Positions 14,405 through 22,131 of a DNA stretch of 23,457 nt are shown here, piece after piece. The DNA comes from an uncultured Candidatus Saccharibacteria bacterium (GTDB lineage: Bacteria; Patescibacteriota; Saccharimonadia; Saccharimonadales; Saccharimonadaceae), in the NCBI GenBank assembly GCA_948945085.1, contig CARBGY010000013.1, positions 1 to 23,457 of the forward strand. Direction: 5' to 3'. Each line of letters starts with the position of its first letter. Position 1 is the stretch's first letter. The notes beneath the pieces are model-generated. The model searched no databases, was not told where the DNA came from, and saw nothing but the letters and a program-made list of their open reading frames with translations. A program made the position numbers and the translations under genes.

Positions 14405-14791
14405 TTATCCTGTTTCTTCTTGCAAATATCTTTGAATCTTCTCAATATCTAATTGGTCTTTTGCTCGGCCATTTTTTATTTTCCATCTCAATTGTAACTC
14501 CAACGACTCTACCAAATATCCATCGATCATAACCATATCCCTCAAGTCAAACTCCTGCACCGCTACTTCAACATCATCCAGCAGTTCATATAGATAACTA
14601 AACTTCGACGACTCTTTAACTGAAAATCTACTTCGAATCTCCTCAAAATACTGTCTTCCCATTTTGATATCAATATCATCCGTCTTATCTCGTAGCCCAT
14701 TCATCAACATCGCACCACCTGCAATAATACAAAATCTTGACTTATCCAATCCTAGCTCATCCAACTTTTCTAAAAACCTCTTCTTGTCCAC
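14405..14791 (-). CDS. Nucleotidyltransferase-fold protein, 128 aa
   Basis: Starts at GTG 14791, with AGGAGG a few bases upstream. The segment IIAGGAMLMNGLRDKTDDIDI (split: GGAMLMNGLR at about 25-34, then KTDDIDI at 36-42) is the GG...TxDID signature of the polymerase-beta nucleotidyltransferase superfamily, as in MNT/AbiEii-like or DUF6036-like proteins. The C-terminal part is Lys/Arg/Gln-rich and helical. No partner HEPN or antitoxin gene is adjacent, so a toxin-antitoxin role is not supported. Its -10 (TGATATAAT, complement of 14846-14854) gives a leader of about 55 nt. It is divergent from groES. Confidence 0.78.
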   Translation of the reverse strand: MDKKRFLEKLDELGLDKSRFCIIAGGAMLMNGLRDKTDDIDIKMGRQYFEEIRSRFSVKESSKFSYLYELLDDVEVAVQEFDLRDMVMIDGYLVESLELQLRWKIKNGRAKDQLDIEKIQRYLQEETG

Positions 14792-14845
14792 TACATCCTC
14801 CTATCGAAACATCACAAAAATAATTAATGCACCGCAATAAGTTAT

Positions 14846-14854
14846 ATTATATCA
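14846..14854 (-). promoter_or_regulatory. Extended -10 of the nucleotidyltransferase-like gene
   Basis: Minus-strand TGATATAAT; no good -35 box seen. Confidence 0.45.
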
Positions 14855-14910
14855 GCCTTTTTAACGCCAACTTCCTGTTTTCTAGTTTTAATTCATCCAA
14901 ATCACATGTT

Positions 14911-14937
14911 TTAGCACTCTACTATTGACAGTGCTAA
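14911..14937 (+). promoter_or_regulatory. CIRCE operator (HrcA site)
   Basis: TTAGCACTC, nine bases, CAGTGCTAA: the canonical HrcA operator with one mismatch in the right arm (C for G). It overlaps the -35 box of the groES promoter, which fits repression by HrcA and release on heat shock. Confidence 0.95.
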
Positions 14938-14953
14938 AAAACTGCGCTAAGAT
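14925..14953 (+). promoter_or_regulatory. groES promoter
   Basis: TTGACA (14925-14930) inside CIRCE, 17-bp spacer, TAAGAT (14948-14953) preceded by GCGC. Confidence 0.88.
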
Positions 14954-14984
14954 AGACTTACGAAAGGAGTTATAAATAGTTAAT

Positions 14985-15239
14985 ATGCAGCTAAAACCAC
15001 TATCTGATCGCATCGTCGCCCTTAAAGAGGAACCGATGACTCAAACCAAATCCGGCATCTTACTTGGCGAGGCCAAAGAAGCCCCTGCCTACGCCGTCGT
15101 CGAGTCCGTCGGTCCCGACGTCAAAATCGTCAAAAAGGGCGACAAAATCGTCTACAAAAATTACTCTACCACCGATGTTAAAGTCGAAAATAAAGACTAT
15201 ATCATCGTCAAAGAAGAAGACGTTCTCGCAACATTATAA
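14985..15239 (+). CDS. groES: Co-chaperonin GroES
   Basis: Forms the heptameric lid of the GroEL chamber. The 84 residues start MQLKPLSDRIVALKEEP, have the mobile-loop region TKSGILLGEAKEAP, and end VDYIIV-like (DYIIVKEEDVLATL). It is about ten residues shorter than common GroES. AAAGGAG lies at 14963-14969, about 15 bases from the ATG, a long spacing. Controlled by the CIRCE site just upstream; groEL follows after a 245-bp structured gap, which is unusual because the two genes are normally nearly contiguous. Confidence 0.96.
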   Translation: MQLKPLSDRIVALKEEPMTQTKSGILLGEAKEAPAYAVVESVGPDVKIVKKGDKIVYKNYSTTDVKVENKDYIIVKEEDVLATL

Positions 15240-15330
15240 ATCGAGCTAGTAATCGTGTTACAAGCTCACCCCACAAATTACAGAAGTAATTTAGCACTTT
15301 ATAATCATTAATTAAGTTTGCCAAACCAAG

Positions 15331-15448
15331 AACTAAGCTCAGCACTTTCTCGGGAATCTCCGCGACTAACGAGGAGCGGACGAAACGAGCAAGCCACCCG
15401 TAACGACGGGCTGGCGCGGGTGCGTCCCGAAAAGCGCTGAACTTAGTT
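15331..15448. ncRNA. Three-way-junction structured element between groES and groEL
   Basis: Outer arms 15331-15355 and 15425-15448 pair over about 24 bp with three irregularities. Inside are two hairpins: CTCC/GGAG (15358-15376) and GCC-CCCGT-AACG-ACGGG-GGC (15393-15415). The two base mismatches in the outer stem are C/A on the + strand, which become G-U pairs in a minus-strand transcript. No coding frame is convincing. It could be a leader or processing element of groEL mRNA, a small RNA, or a small mobile palindromic element. The flanks (15240-15330) are AT-rich and otherwise empty. Confidence 0.6.
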
Positions 15449-15484
15449 ATTAGGCTTGTCGAACATTAAATAAGGAATCATAAA

Positions 15485-17101
15485 ATGGCTAAAAAAATCT
15501 TTTATGCTGATGAGGCTCGCGACAAGATCCTCTCCGGCGCCAAACAACTTTACGATGCCGTCAAAGTCACTTTCGGCCCCAAAGGCCAAAACGTCGTCAT
15601 CGAAAAATCCTACGGTGGCCCTACTATCACTCATGATGGTGTTACCGTTGCCGAAGCTGTCGATCTCGGCTCTACTGAAGAAAACCTCGGCGAACAAATC
15701 GGCGCTAAATTAATCAAATCTGCCGCCCAAAAACTCAACAAAGTTGCCGGCGACGGTACAACCACCGTCACCGTCCTCACTTACAACATCCTTGCCGAAG
15801 CTAACAAACTCATCGCTGCTGGTGTAAACCCTATGGAACTTCGCAAGGGAATTGAAGAAGCTGGTGCTGAAATTATCAAAAGCATTGAAAAAGCTGCCGA
15901 AAAAATTGACGGCGATGACAAAAAAGTCGCCGAAGTCGCCTCTATCTCTGCAGGTGACCATGAAATCGGCGAACTTATCGCTAATGTTATCAGCAAAATC
16001 GGTAAAGACGGCGTAGTTACTGTCGAACAAGGACAAGGCCTCGAAATGGAACAAGAAATTGTCGAAGGCTTTACCTATGACAAAGGTTATTCTTCTCCAT
16101 TCTTCGTTACTGACACTAACCGTCAAGAAGCCGTCTTCGAAAAACCCCTCATCCTTATTACCGACAAAAAGATTAGTAGCGCCCAAGAGCTCCTTCCCAT
16201 CCTCGAGCAATGTGCCGGTTCTGGCCGCAAAGACCTTGTCATCATTGCCGAAGAAGTCGAAGGTGAAGCCCTTTCTGTCCTCGTTCTTAATAAACTTAAA
16301 GGTGTCTTTAATACGCTTGTCCTCAAAGCTCCTGCCTTCGGTGATCGTCGCAAAGAAATCATGGAAGATATCGCCATCCTTACCGATGCTACCGTCGTAT
16401 CAACCGATAAAGGTATGAAACTCGAAGAAGTCGGCATGGAAGTCCTCGGTTCTTGTGGTAAAGTTATCGCCACCAAAGACGAAACTACTATTATCAAAGG
16501 CGCCGGCGACAAAAAAGCCGTCGAAAACCGTATCGACCTCATTAAAAGTCAGACTAAACTCGCCAAATCCGATTACGAACGCGAAGAACTCGAAAAACGT
16601 GCTGCCGCCCTTCTCGGCAAAGTCGCTGTTATTAAAGTCGGTGGTGCTAGCGAAACTGAGATCGACGAAAAGAAATTCCGCGTCGACGATGCCGTCGCCG
16701 CTACTAAAGCCGCTCTCGCCGAAGGCATCGTTACTGGTGGTGGTGTAACTCTCGTCAACCTTGCTAATGACCTTAAAGTCACTAATGAAGGCGCCAAAAT
16801 TGTCCAAAAAGCCCTTAAAGCCCCATTCATCCATATCATGGAAAATGCTGGTCTCAACTCCCAAGCCCTTCTAGCCGAAGTTGAAAAAGCTAAACCTGGC
16901 CAGGGAATCAACGTCATGGAACCAGAAAAAGGTCTTGTCGATCTCAAAAAATCTGGCGTCATCGACCCTGCTAAGGTCACCAAAGAAGCCATCCAAAGCG
17001 CAACCAGTATTGCTGCTACTGCTATCACAATGGGTGCCCTTATCGTTGATCTTCCCGAAAAGTCCGCTTCCGCAACTCCTGACATGGGCGGAATATACTA
17101 A
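15485..17101 (+). CDS. groEL: Chaperonin GroEL
   Basis: ATP-driven protein-folding chamber in the cytoplasm, partner of GroES. 538 aa. It starts MAKKIFYADEAR, has KVTFGPKGQNVVIEKSYGGP, the ATP motif GDGTTTVTVL, the apical segment and the GGGVTLVNL block, all in normal order. The C-terminus is PDMGGIY; the repetitive GGM tail found in many GroELs is absent. A ribosome binding site (AAGGA around 15473) precedes the ATG. It is probably cotranscribed with groES through the structured gap, as no separate convincing promoter was found. Confidence 0.98.
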   Translation: MAKKIFYADEARDKILSGAKQLYDAVKVTFGPKGQNVVIEKSYGGPTITHDGVTVAEAVDLGSTEENLGEQIGAKLIKSAAQKLNKVAGDGTTTVTVLTYNILAEANKLIAAGVNPMELRKGIEEAGAEIIKSIEKAAEKIDGDDKKVAEVASISAGDHEIGELIANVISKIGKDGVVTVEQGQGLEMEQEIVEGFTYDKGYSSPFFVTDTNRQEAVFEKPLILITDKKISSAQELLPILEQCAGSGRKDLVIIAEEVEGEALSVLVLNKLKGVFNTLVLKAPAFGDRRKEIMEDIAILTDATVVSTDKGMKLEEVGMEVLGSCGKVIATKDETTIIKGAGDKKAVENRIDLIKSQTKLAKSDYEREELEKRAAALLGKVAVIKVGGASETEIDEKKFRVDDAVAATKAALAEGIVTGGGVTLVNLANDLKVTNEGAKIVQKALKAPFIHIMENAGLNSQALLAEVEKAKPGQGINVMEPEKGLVDLKKSGVIDPAKVTKEAIQSATSIAATAITMGALIVDLPEKSASATPDMGGIY

Positions 17102-17125
17102 ACTTTATCTATCTCAAGTTTAGCC

Positions 17126-17156
17126 AAATATCCCCGGGTTTATCCGGGGATATTTT
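17126..17156 (+). terminator. groEL terminator
   Basis: AAATATCCCCGG / CCGGGGATATTT, a perfect 12-bp stem with a six-base loop, followed by T. Confidence 0.93.
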
Positions 17157-17170
17157 ATCGCTACACATAT

Positions 17171-17200
17171 AAAAACACTCCCGAGCACCAGCCCAGGAGT
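17171..17200 (-). terminator. Terminator of the 17213 gene
   Basis: Minus-strand ACTCC/GGAGT stem with inner GGGC/GCTC pairing, followed by GTTTTT. Confidence 0.7.
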
Positions 17201-17212
17201 ATAAGATCAGAT

Positions 17213-17719
17213 TTACTTTTTAATATACCCGAAAATCCGGTTGCCAATCATCATAATTAACTTCTTCCATCCCTCCATATCTTCCGCCGCCGGCAAACCA
17301 TCACCTACAACAACTACCTCTCCATATGATTCATTCTCTCCCATCAAGTAACGAGCCACGTCGTCCTCTGTATCCAGCCTCGGCACTTTCACAAACTGCC
17401 ATTGCCCACCGCCTACTGTTCTCAAAAATCCATATTCCTCATCTGGAGATAATAATTTTAAAGACATCGCTAGAGTCGTGGCAAGACTAGCTATCTCAGT
17501 ACACCATTCCGACAAAGCCTCTTCCTCATCTTCAGTCTCAGTTAAGTTCACCTCCGTCTTTCCCGCCAAAACACCAATCGAAATACGCACAGTCATAATA
17601 ATCCCAAAGATCTTACCGATCTGCTTCATTGCCACACTCGCAGCGGATTCCATACCAAACATTCCCGCCAAAATCTCCTCAACGTCAGTCATTCTCATCA
17701 TTTTTCTAAAATCATCCAC
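17213..17719 (-). CDS. Hypothetical protein, 168 aa
   Basis: Unrecognised. I chose the GTG at 17719 because AAGGAG lies nine bases upstream; an extension to 17758 uses a TTG and overlaps the ribosome binding site. The protein begins MDDFRKMMRMTDVEEIL, has a weakly hydrophobic stretch (about residues 28-50) rich in Ile and Met, an acidic centre (ETEDEEEAL) and a hydrophobic C-terminal segment ending in KK. Its promoter matches that of the 7246 gene. Function unknown. Confidence 0.68.
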   Translation of the reverse strand: MDDFRKMMRMTDVEEILAGMFGMESAASVAMKQIGKIFGIIMTVRISIGVLAGKTEVNLTETEDEEEALSEWCTEIASLATTLAMSLKLLSPDEEYGFLRTVGGGQWQFVKVPRLDTEDDVARYLMGENESYGEVVVVGDGLPAAEDMEGWKKLIMMIGNRIFGYIKK

Positions 17720-17781
17720 TATAAACCTTCTCCTTTCACTCTTAATGTACAAAACCAAGAATAATCCTATCCTATCTTTCC

Positions 17782-17810
17782 ATTATAGCACATACGGAAT
17801 AAAAAGTCAA
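17782..17810 (-). promoter_or_regulatory. Promoter of the 17213-17719 gene
   Basis: Minus-strand TTGACT, 17-bp spacer ending TGTGC, TATAAT, followed by GGAAAG. Confidence 0.85.
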
Positions 17811-17901
17811 TGTCTCCGTATTAACTTACACTTCTCTATATTAGATTAATAGCACTAATAACCCTATCCATTCGCGCCGTTTACTAAACATAGTATAACT
17901 A

Positions 17902-17930
17902 TTGACAAAAAGCGTAACCTGTGCTAAAAT
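17902..17930 (+). promoter_or_regulatory. Promoter of the 18001-19392 gene
   Basis: TTGACA (17902-17907), 17-bp spacer, TAAAAT (17925-17930). The spacer (AAAAGCGTAACCTGTGC) resembles those at 5040 and 5897. Downstream, TTCTATT (17939-17945) and AATAGAA (17963-17969) can form a leader hairpin. Confidence 0.87.
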
Positions 17931-18000
17931 CGAAACAGTTTCTATTGTTTGAGTTCAATCAAAATAGAACTCGCACATCAACAAAAAGGAGGGACCATTC

Positions 18001-19392
18001 ATGAAAATGGTAAAACGGAACAGAAAAAGCAATGCCAAAAGGGGCATGTGGGTCATCGTTGCCGCCGCTATGTTGCTTATCGTAAGCGTCGCAATCGCCA
18101 AATTAGTACCAGTAGTAGGTGGCTTACTTTCAGACAACAGCGTCGATCGACTCGACAACACTGTAGGGGTCAACATCACAGAGCATTATGCTCCAACCAT
18201 TATCAAAACCGATGTTGACAATAACACTTGTGATTTATCTATCGTCGTCAGTCGGGAAGACCTACTACGGTCAATCATTAATATGAACCAACTCGGAACA
18301 TCCGAAACGGTTATTCAGACATTCTGGTTACCTAATGGAAAATCATTCCAGTTCAGCACCACCAAATCTAACGCCGAAAAGGCATTAGCATTAATGGACG
18401 CTTATCTGGAAGATCACCCCGATCTTGTATCGCCGCCAATCGAGAATATCCTCAACGGCATAGAAGAGACCATTGCGTCTGAAGAAAACACAGACGATCC
18501 CGCAATGACTGAAGAATCAGAAGAATCAGGGGAATCAGAGACAATTGAAAGCACAGAAGAATCTCAAACGAACGCAATAGAGGAATCTGAAGCGATCGAA
18601 ACCGAGGAAGAAGCATCAGAAGCCACGAACGAAACTGAAAAAGATACCACCACAATCAACCTCTATGCACGTTACAACGTACGGGTTGATTGTCAATTCC
18701 CGGAAGACGGTCAATACGATCAGTATTACGCTGCATTCCACGATTATGACATCGCAGCATTGCACAATTACTGTCAACAGCACGATCTGCTCAATTACAC
18801 CATTAATGACGTAAAATCAAACGGTGCTATTTGGAATGTGACGATCTCAAACTACGTCTTCAATAATGTACAGACCGAGATCGACACCAACCCCAAACAC
18901 GCATCCACCTTTACAGTTCCCATAGAGATGGAGCGCGTTGCAGTCACAACAGAACCCGAGTCTCAACCTGAATCTAAAACAGAAAATGACTCACCAGAGA
19001 ACGTATCAGAAAACCTTGATCGTACCGCCACCGATGAAGATTCTAAAACTGCACCAAATGCAGCCGAAAACGAAAAATCTTCGATTTTCACCCCTGTCGT
19101 CATTATTTTAGCTGTCATCATCGCAGTGCTCATCTTCATCACCATTGTACTCATCATAAAAATACAATCTGCCAAAAAGAGAATCCAACTCATTAACGAA
19201 AGACAAGAACATGATGATTATATAGATGGCGAATATGAAGAAGTCTACGAAGAAACCGAACCAGAGGAACCACAGTCAGATGAACCAGATGAGCCATATG
19301 GGTCAGAAGAAGCAAGTCCAACCCCAACCAAATCCAGACCTAGCACGGTTGATGACTTCTTCACCAACTATATAAATGCCAGCAAAAAATAA
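18001..19392 (+). CDS. Bitopic surface protein with acidic linkers, 463 aa
   Basis: A strong ribosome binding site (AAGGAGGG at 17986-17993) precedes the ATG. A basic N-terminus is followed by a membrane segment (about residues 16-34), an extracytoplasmic region of two domains (about 45-145 and 215-310) joined by a Glu/Ser/Thr-rich linker (about 155-215), a second acidic linker, another membrane segment (about 363-387), and an acidic cytoplasmic tail with YIDGEYEEVYEETEPEEP and a C-terminal STVDDFFTNYINASKK. Each extracytoplasmic domain has one or two Cys (NTCDL; VDCQF; NYCQQ). No family recognised; the layout suggests an exposed protein spanning the membrane twice. It ends at a shared terminator. 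Confidence 0.8.
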   Translation: MKMVKRNRKSNAKRGMWVIVAAAMLLIVSVAIAKLVPVVGGLLSDNSVDRLDNTVGVNITEHYAPTIIKTDVDNNTCDLSIVVSREDLLRSIINMNQLGTSETVIQTFWLPNGKSFQFSTTKSNAEKALALMDAYLEDHPDLVSPPIENILNGIEETIASEENTDDPAMTEESEESGESETIESTEESQTNAIEESEAIETEEEASEATNETEKDTTTINLYARYNVRVDCQFPEDGQYDQYYAAFHDYDIAALHNYCQQHDLLNYTINDVKSNGAIWNVTISNYVFNNVQTEIDTNPKHASTFTVPIEMERVAVTTEPESQPESKTENDSPENVSENLDRTATDEDSKTAPNAAENEKSSIFTPVVIILAVIIAVLIFITIVLIIKIQSAKKRIQLINERQEHDDYIDGEYEEVYEETEPEEPQSDEPDEPYGSEEASPTPTKSRPSTVDDFFTNYINASKK

Positions 19393-19428
19393 CCAGTAGG
19401 GAACAATCCCACCTCCTCGTACCTACAA

Positions 19429-19461
19429 AAAAGGACGCCGACTTCGACGTCCTTTTCTTTT
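19429..19461. terminator. Bidirectional terminator
   Basis: AAAAGGACG (19429-19437) pairs with CGTCCTTTT (19448-19456); A- and T-runs on both sides serve the convergent genes at 18001 and 19468. Confidence 0.9.
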
Positions 19462-19467
19462 ACTATC

Positions 19468-19953
19468 TTACAAGCTCATTTCGTCAATCGAGTTGATCAA
19501 ATAAAGCAACGAATCAGCACGTACCTTATCATCACGAATCTGACGAGCCGCTTCATAAGCTGGCGCAATCACCGCTTTGTCGCGCATCGTATTTAACATT
19601 TCCTGATAAAGCAAGAAACGCTTCTCCGGCTCAACCTCTACCCGGTCCATAATCGGGAAGAGCTCCTTAAGCGCCGCTTCCTTAACCTTAGAAATATCCG
19701 CACCATAACTCATTGGGCGACCAAAACCACCCATCGCCATACTCGGCATCGCCATCTGTGGGGCTGGTGCTGGATTTGGCGGCAACTTCATCATATTTGC
19801 CGGAGCTGGACCCATCGGACCCTGTGCAGGAGGCATCATACTAGTTGGAGCCTGACCAGCTGGAGCAGCCGGTTTCGGGCCATTTGAACCACCCTTCTGG
19901 GTGATTTCATCGATCGCGCGCTGGAGATCGTTGTCTTTACGGTTTTGGTTCAT
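19468..19953 (-). CDS. Hypothetical protein with Pro/Met/Ala-rich linker, 161 aa
   Basis: Ribosome binding site AAGGTGGG precedes the ATG. N-terminal 20 residues form a charged helix (DLQRAIDEITQKGG), residues about 22-85 are a low-complexity linker of Pro, Met, Ala and Gly, and the C-terminal 75 residues form a helical domain (SKVKEAALKELFPIMDRVEV, then LLYLINSIDEMSL). No membrane segment, no named family. Codon use is more balanced than in neighbouring minus-strand genes. Probably a cytoplasmic adaptor-like protein; role unknown. Confidence 0.75.
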   Translation of the reverse strand: MNQNRKDNDLQRAIDEITQKGGSNGPKPAAPAGQAPTSMMPPAQGPMGPAPANMMKLPPNPAPAPQMAMPSMAMGGFGRPMSYGADISKVKEAALKELFPIMDRVEVEPEKRFLLYQEMLNTMRDKAVIAPAYEAARQIRDDKVRADSLLYLINSIDEMSL

Positions 19954-20028
19954 AATATTCCCACCTTCTCTTTAATGTTTACCTTATATTTACATTAACG
20001 TATATTTACCATTATAACACACTAATTT

Positions 20029-20523
20029 CTAAATTCGCAAGAACTTTATTAATTTATCCAACAAATCTAACTTCACATCCTCCATCGGCAATCTTGCTCC
20101 AAAAGCATCAACAATTTCCTCACCTTGCGCCTCAGGGAAGAATACCGTCACTCTCGGCGAAAACCTTTTTCTCGGAGTCAAAACGATCGCAAAGTTTTCT
20201 CCTTCGCGTAAAATTCCAAAAGATTTAAACTCCTCATACCCATAAAGTTTATCCCCCTCGCTCAACCCTTTATTACTTAACGAATAATGCAAAACTCTCG
20301 GTGGCCTCATTGCATAAACTACTAAAGCTACCACACTCACAATCACTAATACTAAAAATGTCCATGCCTGCAATAAAATCGCAATCCCCGACAAAATTAA
20401 TCCTATCGCCACCAAACCCACATACCACCAGGAGTTTTTCTCGCGAACTATGTGCTCCTCAGCCTCCCAACTTATTTCCGTTTGTGTCCGCTTTGAAGCA
20501 TTCTTCGACGTATTTATAACCAT
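20029..20523 (-). CDS. Two-helix membrane protein with PH-like C-terminal domain, 164 aa
   Basis: An N-terminal cytoplasmic stretch with EEHIVREKNSWWYV leads into two adjacent membrane segments (about residues 33-50 and 54-71), then a beta-rich domain (LHYSLSNKGLSEGDKLYGYEEFKSFG and following; described here in parts) that resembles bacterial PH-like domains of the DUF5673 type. The arrangement is common for small membrane proteins of unknown role. The ATG follows TAGAAT by six bases, so the transcript is leaderless. Not part of an obvious operon. Confidence 0.78.
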   Translation of the reverse strand: MVINTSKNASKRTQTEISWEAEEHIVREKNSWWYVGLVAIGLILSGIAILLQAWTFLVLVIVSVVALVVYAMRPPRVLHYSLSNKGLSEGDKLYGYEEFKSFGILREGENFAIVLTPRKRFSPRVTVFFPEAQGEEIVDAFGARLPMEDVKLDLLDKLIKFLRI

Positions 20524-20529
20524 AATTTC

Positions 20530-20538
20530 ATTCTACCA
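20530..20538 (-). promoter_or_regulatory. Extended -10 of the 20029-20523 gene
   Basis: Minus-strand TGGTAGAAT, then GAAATT, then ATG. Confidence 0.6.
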
Positions 20539-20630
20539 TAATTCCTATTAAACCATACAAAAATCGTCAGCTCTCCGCTAAAAAGTCCTTACAAACCTAC
20601 TTAACATAAAACCGACGATATAGTTTCGCT

Positions 20631-20723
20631 TGGCGGAGGGTGGGAGATTCGAACTCCCGCTCCAGGTCTCCCCAGACTAACGATTTAGCAAACCGTCCCC
20701 TTCAGCCACTTGGGTAACCCTCC
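20631..20723 (-). tRNA. tRNA-Ser (anticodon GCT)
   Basis: 93 nt, class II with long variable arm and encoded CCA. The anticodon stem ACGGT/ATCGT encloses TTGCTAA, giving GCT. T-arm GAGTTCGAATCTC present. Confidence 0.96.
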
Positions 20724-20732
20724 ATTCCCCTC

Positions 20733-20761
20733 ATTGTAGCACACTTCTCCTAAAAATCCAA
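20733..20761 (-). promoter_or_regulatory. Promoter of tRNA-Ser(GCT)
   Basis: Minus-strand TTGGAT, 17-bp spacer ending TGTGC, TACAAT; nine bases from the first tRNA base. Confidence 0.8.
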
Positions 20762-20828
20762 CTCACCCTACAACGATCTATTTTTTTCATCCGTAATCGG
20801 AGTTTCCTTATTTTTCTTAAAACTATGT

Positions 20829-20862
20829 TATAATGTACTAAATACTCACACTGGAGGTGTGA
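20829..20862 (+). promoter_or_regulatory. -10 box and leader hairpin of the VirB2-like gene
   Basis: TATAAT (20829-20834) preceded by TGT, then a perfect hairpin TCACAC-TGGAG-GTGTGA (20846-20862) in the leader. The loop and right arm contain a GGAGG, too far from the ATG at 20896 to be its ribosome binding site. Confidence 0.55.
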
Positions 20863-20895
20863 ACTAAGTTTAATTTATAACTGCGAGAAAGTATA

Positions 20896-21318
20896 ATGAA
20901 GAAATTCACTAAAAATGTTTTGCAAATTATTACTGGCGTTTGTACTGCCATAACCCTTTGCGCCGGCAAAGCTATGGCCTTAACCGTCCAAGAAGGCGCC
21001 GAAGCCGCCCGCGCCGAAGGTATGCCCGCCGAACTCGTTGGCCCCGATGGAGTCTTTACCCGTATTACCAGCATCGCCCTTTATGTTATAGGTGCTATTT
21101 CTGTCATCATGCTAATTTGGGGCGGTCTCCGTTATATTATATCCGGTGGCGACAACAAAAAAGTTACTGACGCTAAAAATACCATCCTATACGCTATCAT
21201 TGGTCTCATCTTCGCCGTTCTTGCATACGCGATCGTTCGCTTTGTACTGAACTCCATCGGCAACCTCAGTACCGACGGAACCGAAGCCGCCCTTATCTTC
21301 CTTAGTAATCTTTGTTAA
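20896..21318 (+). CDS. TrbC/VirB2-like small membrane protein, 140 aa
   Basis: A signal peptide-like N-terminus (hydrophobic about residues 8-25, cleavage likely after AMA at about 28) is followed by a short polar segment and two membrane helices (about 55-77 and 92-114) joined by the basic loop SGGDNKKVTDAKN. This topology and the GGLRYIISGGD motif are typical of the TrbC/VirB2-type pilin-like proteins that are common in Patescibacteria. No other type IV secretion genes are in the window. It overlaps comF tail to tail by 4 bp (21315-21318), leaving no room for a terminator between them. Confidence 0.82.
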   Translation: MKKFTKNVLQIITGVCTAITLCAGKAMALTVQEGAEAARAEGMPAELVGPDGVFTRITSIALYVIGAISVIMLIWGGLRYIISGGDNKKVTDAKNTILYAIIGLIFAVLAYAIVRFVLNSIGNLSTDGTEAALIFLSNLC

Positions 21319-22058
21319 CAACGATCTCTTTCTTTACTTAAATCCGATTTTTTCTCCATCGTTGTTACTACCACAGCAACTGATAAATCAGTCGCGCCAG
21401 AGTCTTTCAGTGTTTTTGCCGCACCCAATACACTTGCACCCGTCGTCCATACATCATCCAACAATATATAACGCTTACAATCATCCACTTTCCCATAAAC
21501 TCCATATGCCTCTTTCGCTTGCTTTTGCCTAACCGATGCCTTCGCGCCAACCTGCACTGTATCTTTCGCACGCACTAGTAAAGTCTCCACTTTCCAACCC
21601 CGCTTTCGTGCCAGCTTCTTCGCTAATTCAAGCGTATGATCAAACCCCCTTTCTCTCACGTGTCTGCTAATTGTTGGCAAGGGAACTACCACTACTTCTT
21701 CCCAGGCTTCCTTACCACTAAGCTTTTCGGTAATCGCAAAGTCCAACAACTCCACCATAATATCCCCTGCCGACCGCACCGACTTGTACTTATATTCCTG
21801 TACAATTCTGCCAAGCACACCATCCTTCCAACCCGCCACAGCAACCATCCTCAAATCAAGCTCGCATTCATCACACTTCAACTCCCCACACCCCAAAACC
21901 TTTTTACATAATGGACATATGTTTTTGTGTTGTCGAATATAGTTATTTTTACAACACCCACACAAAACCTCTCCCAAATGACCGCAACCTCTACAAGAGT
22001 ACGGACATACTAAGTCTAAAAGCCAATTTATTGTTGTGTTTTTTACAACGAAACTCAT
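21315..22058 (-). CDS. comF: ComF family phosphoribosyltransferase-like competence protein
   Basis: N-terminal zinc-binding part with many Cys (residues about 18, 22, 25, 33, 35, 36 and then 48, 51, 57, 62, 65), followed by a type I phosphoribosyltransferase fold with VVPLPTISRHVRERGFDH and the PRPP loop YILLDDVWTTGAS. 247 aa, normal for ComF. ComF proteins act in the cytoplasm during uptake of single-stranded DNA in naturally competent bacteria. No ribosome binding site is clear. Divergent from hsp20 and convergent with the VirB2-like gene. Confidence 0.92.
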   Translation of the reverse strand: MSFVVKNTTINWLLDLVCPYSCRGCGHLGEVLCGCCKNNYIRQHKNICPLCKKVLGCGELKCDECELDLRMVAVAGWKDGVLGRIVQEYKYKSVRSAGDIMVELLDFAITEKLSGKEAWEEVVVVPLPTISRHVRERGFDHTLELAKKLARKRGWKVETLLVRAKDTVQVGAKASVRQKQAKEAYGVYGKVDDCKRYILLDDVWTTGASVLGAAKTLKDSGATDLSVAVVVTTMEKKSDLSKERDRC

Positions 22059-22066
22059 ATTTAGTA

Positions 22067-22095
22067 TTGATTTTACTACAGAAATTCTCTATAAT
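22067..22095 (+). promoter_or_regulatory. Promoter of hsp20
   Basis: TTGATT (22067-22072), 17-bp spacer, TATAAT (22090-22095). No CIRCE-like sequence is present, so control differs from groES. Confidence 0.75.
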
Positions 22096-22131
22096 AAAGC
22101 ATAACAGTATCTAACGGAGGTAATTCAAGCA

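Noticed and set aside
14405..14791. Toxin-antitoxin pair with the nucleotidyltransferase-like protein
   Set aside because: No adjacent small HEPN or antitoxin gene; neighbours are murE and groES with separate promoters.
15291..15299. Second CIRCE site (TTAGCACTT) before groEL
   Set aside because: Only one half-site with a mismatch; no matching right arm at the nine-base distance.
16400..16864. Long antisense frames within groEL
   Set aside because: Shadows caused by the strong C-ending codon bias of groEL; no start signals.
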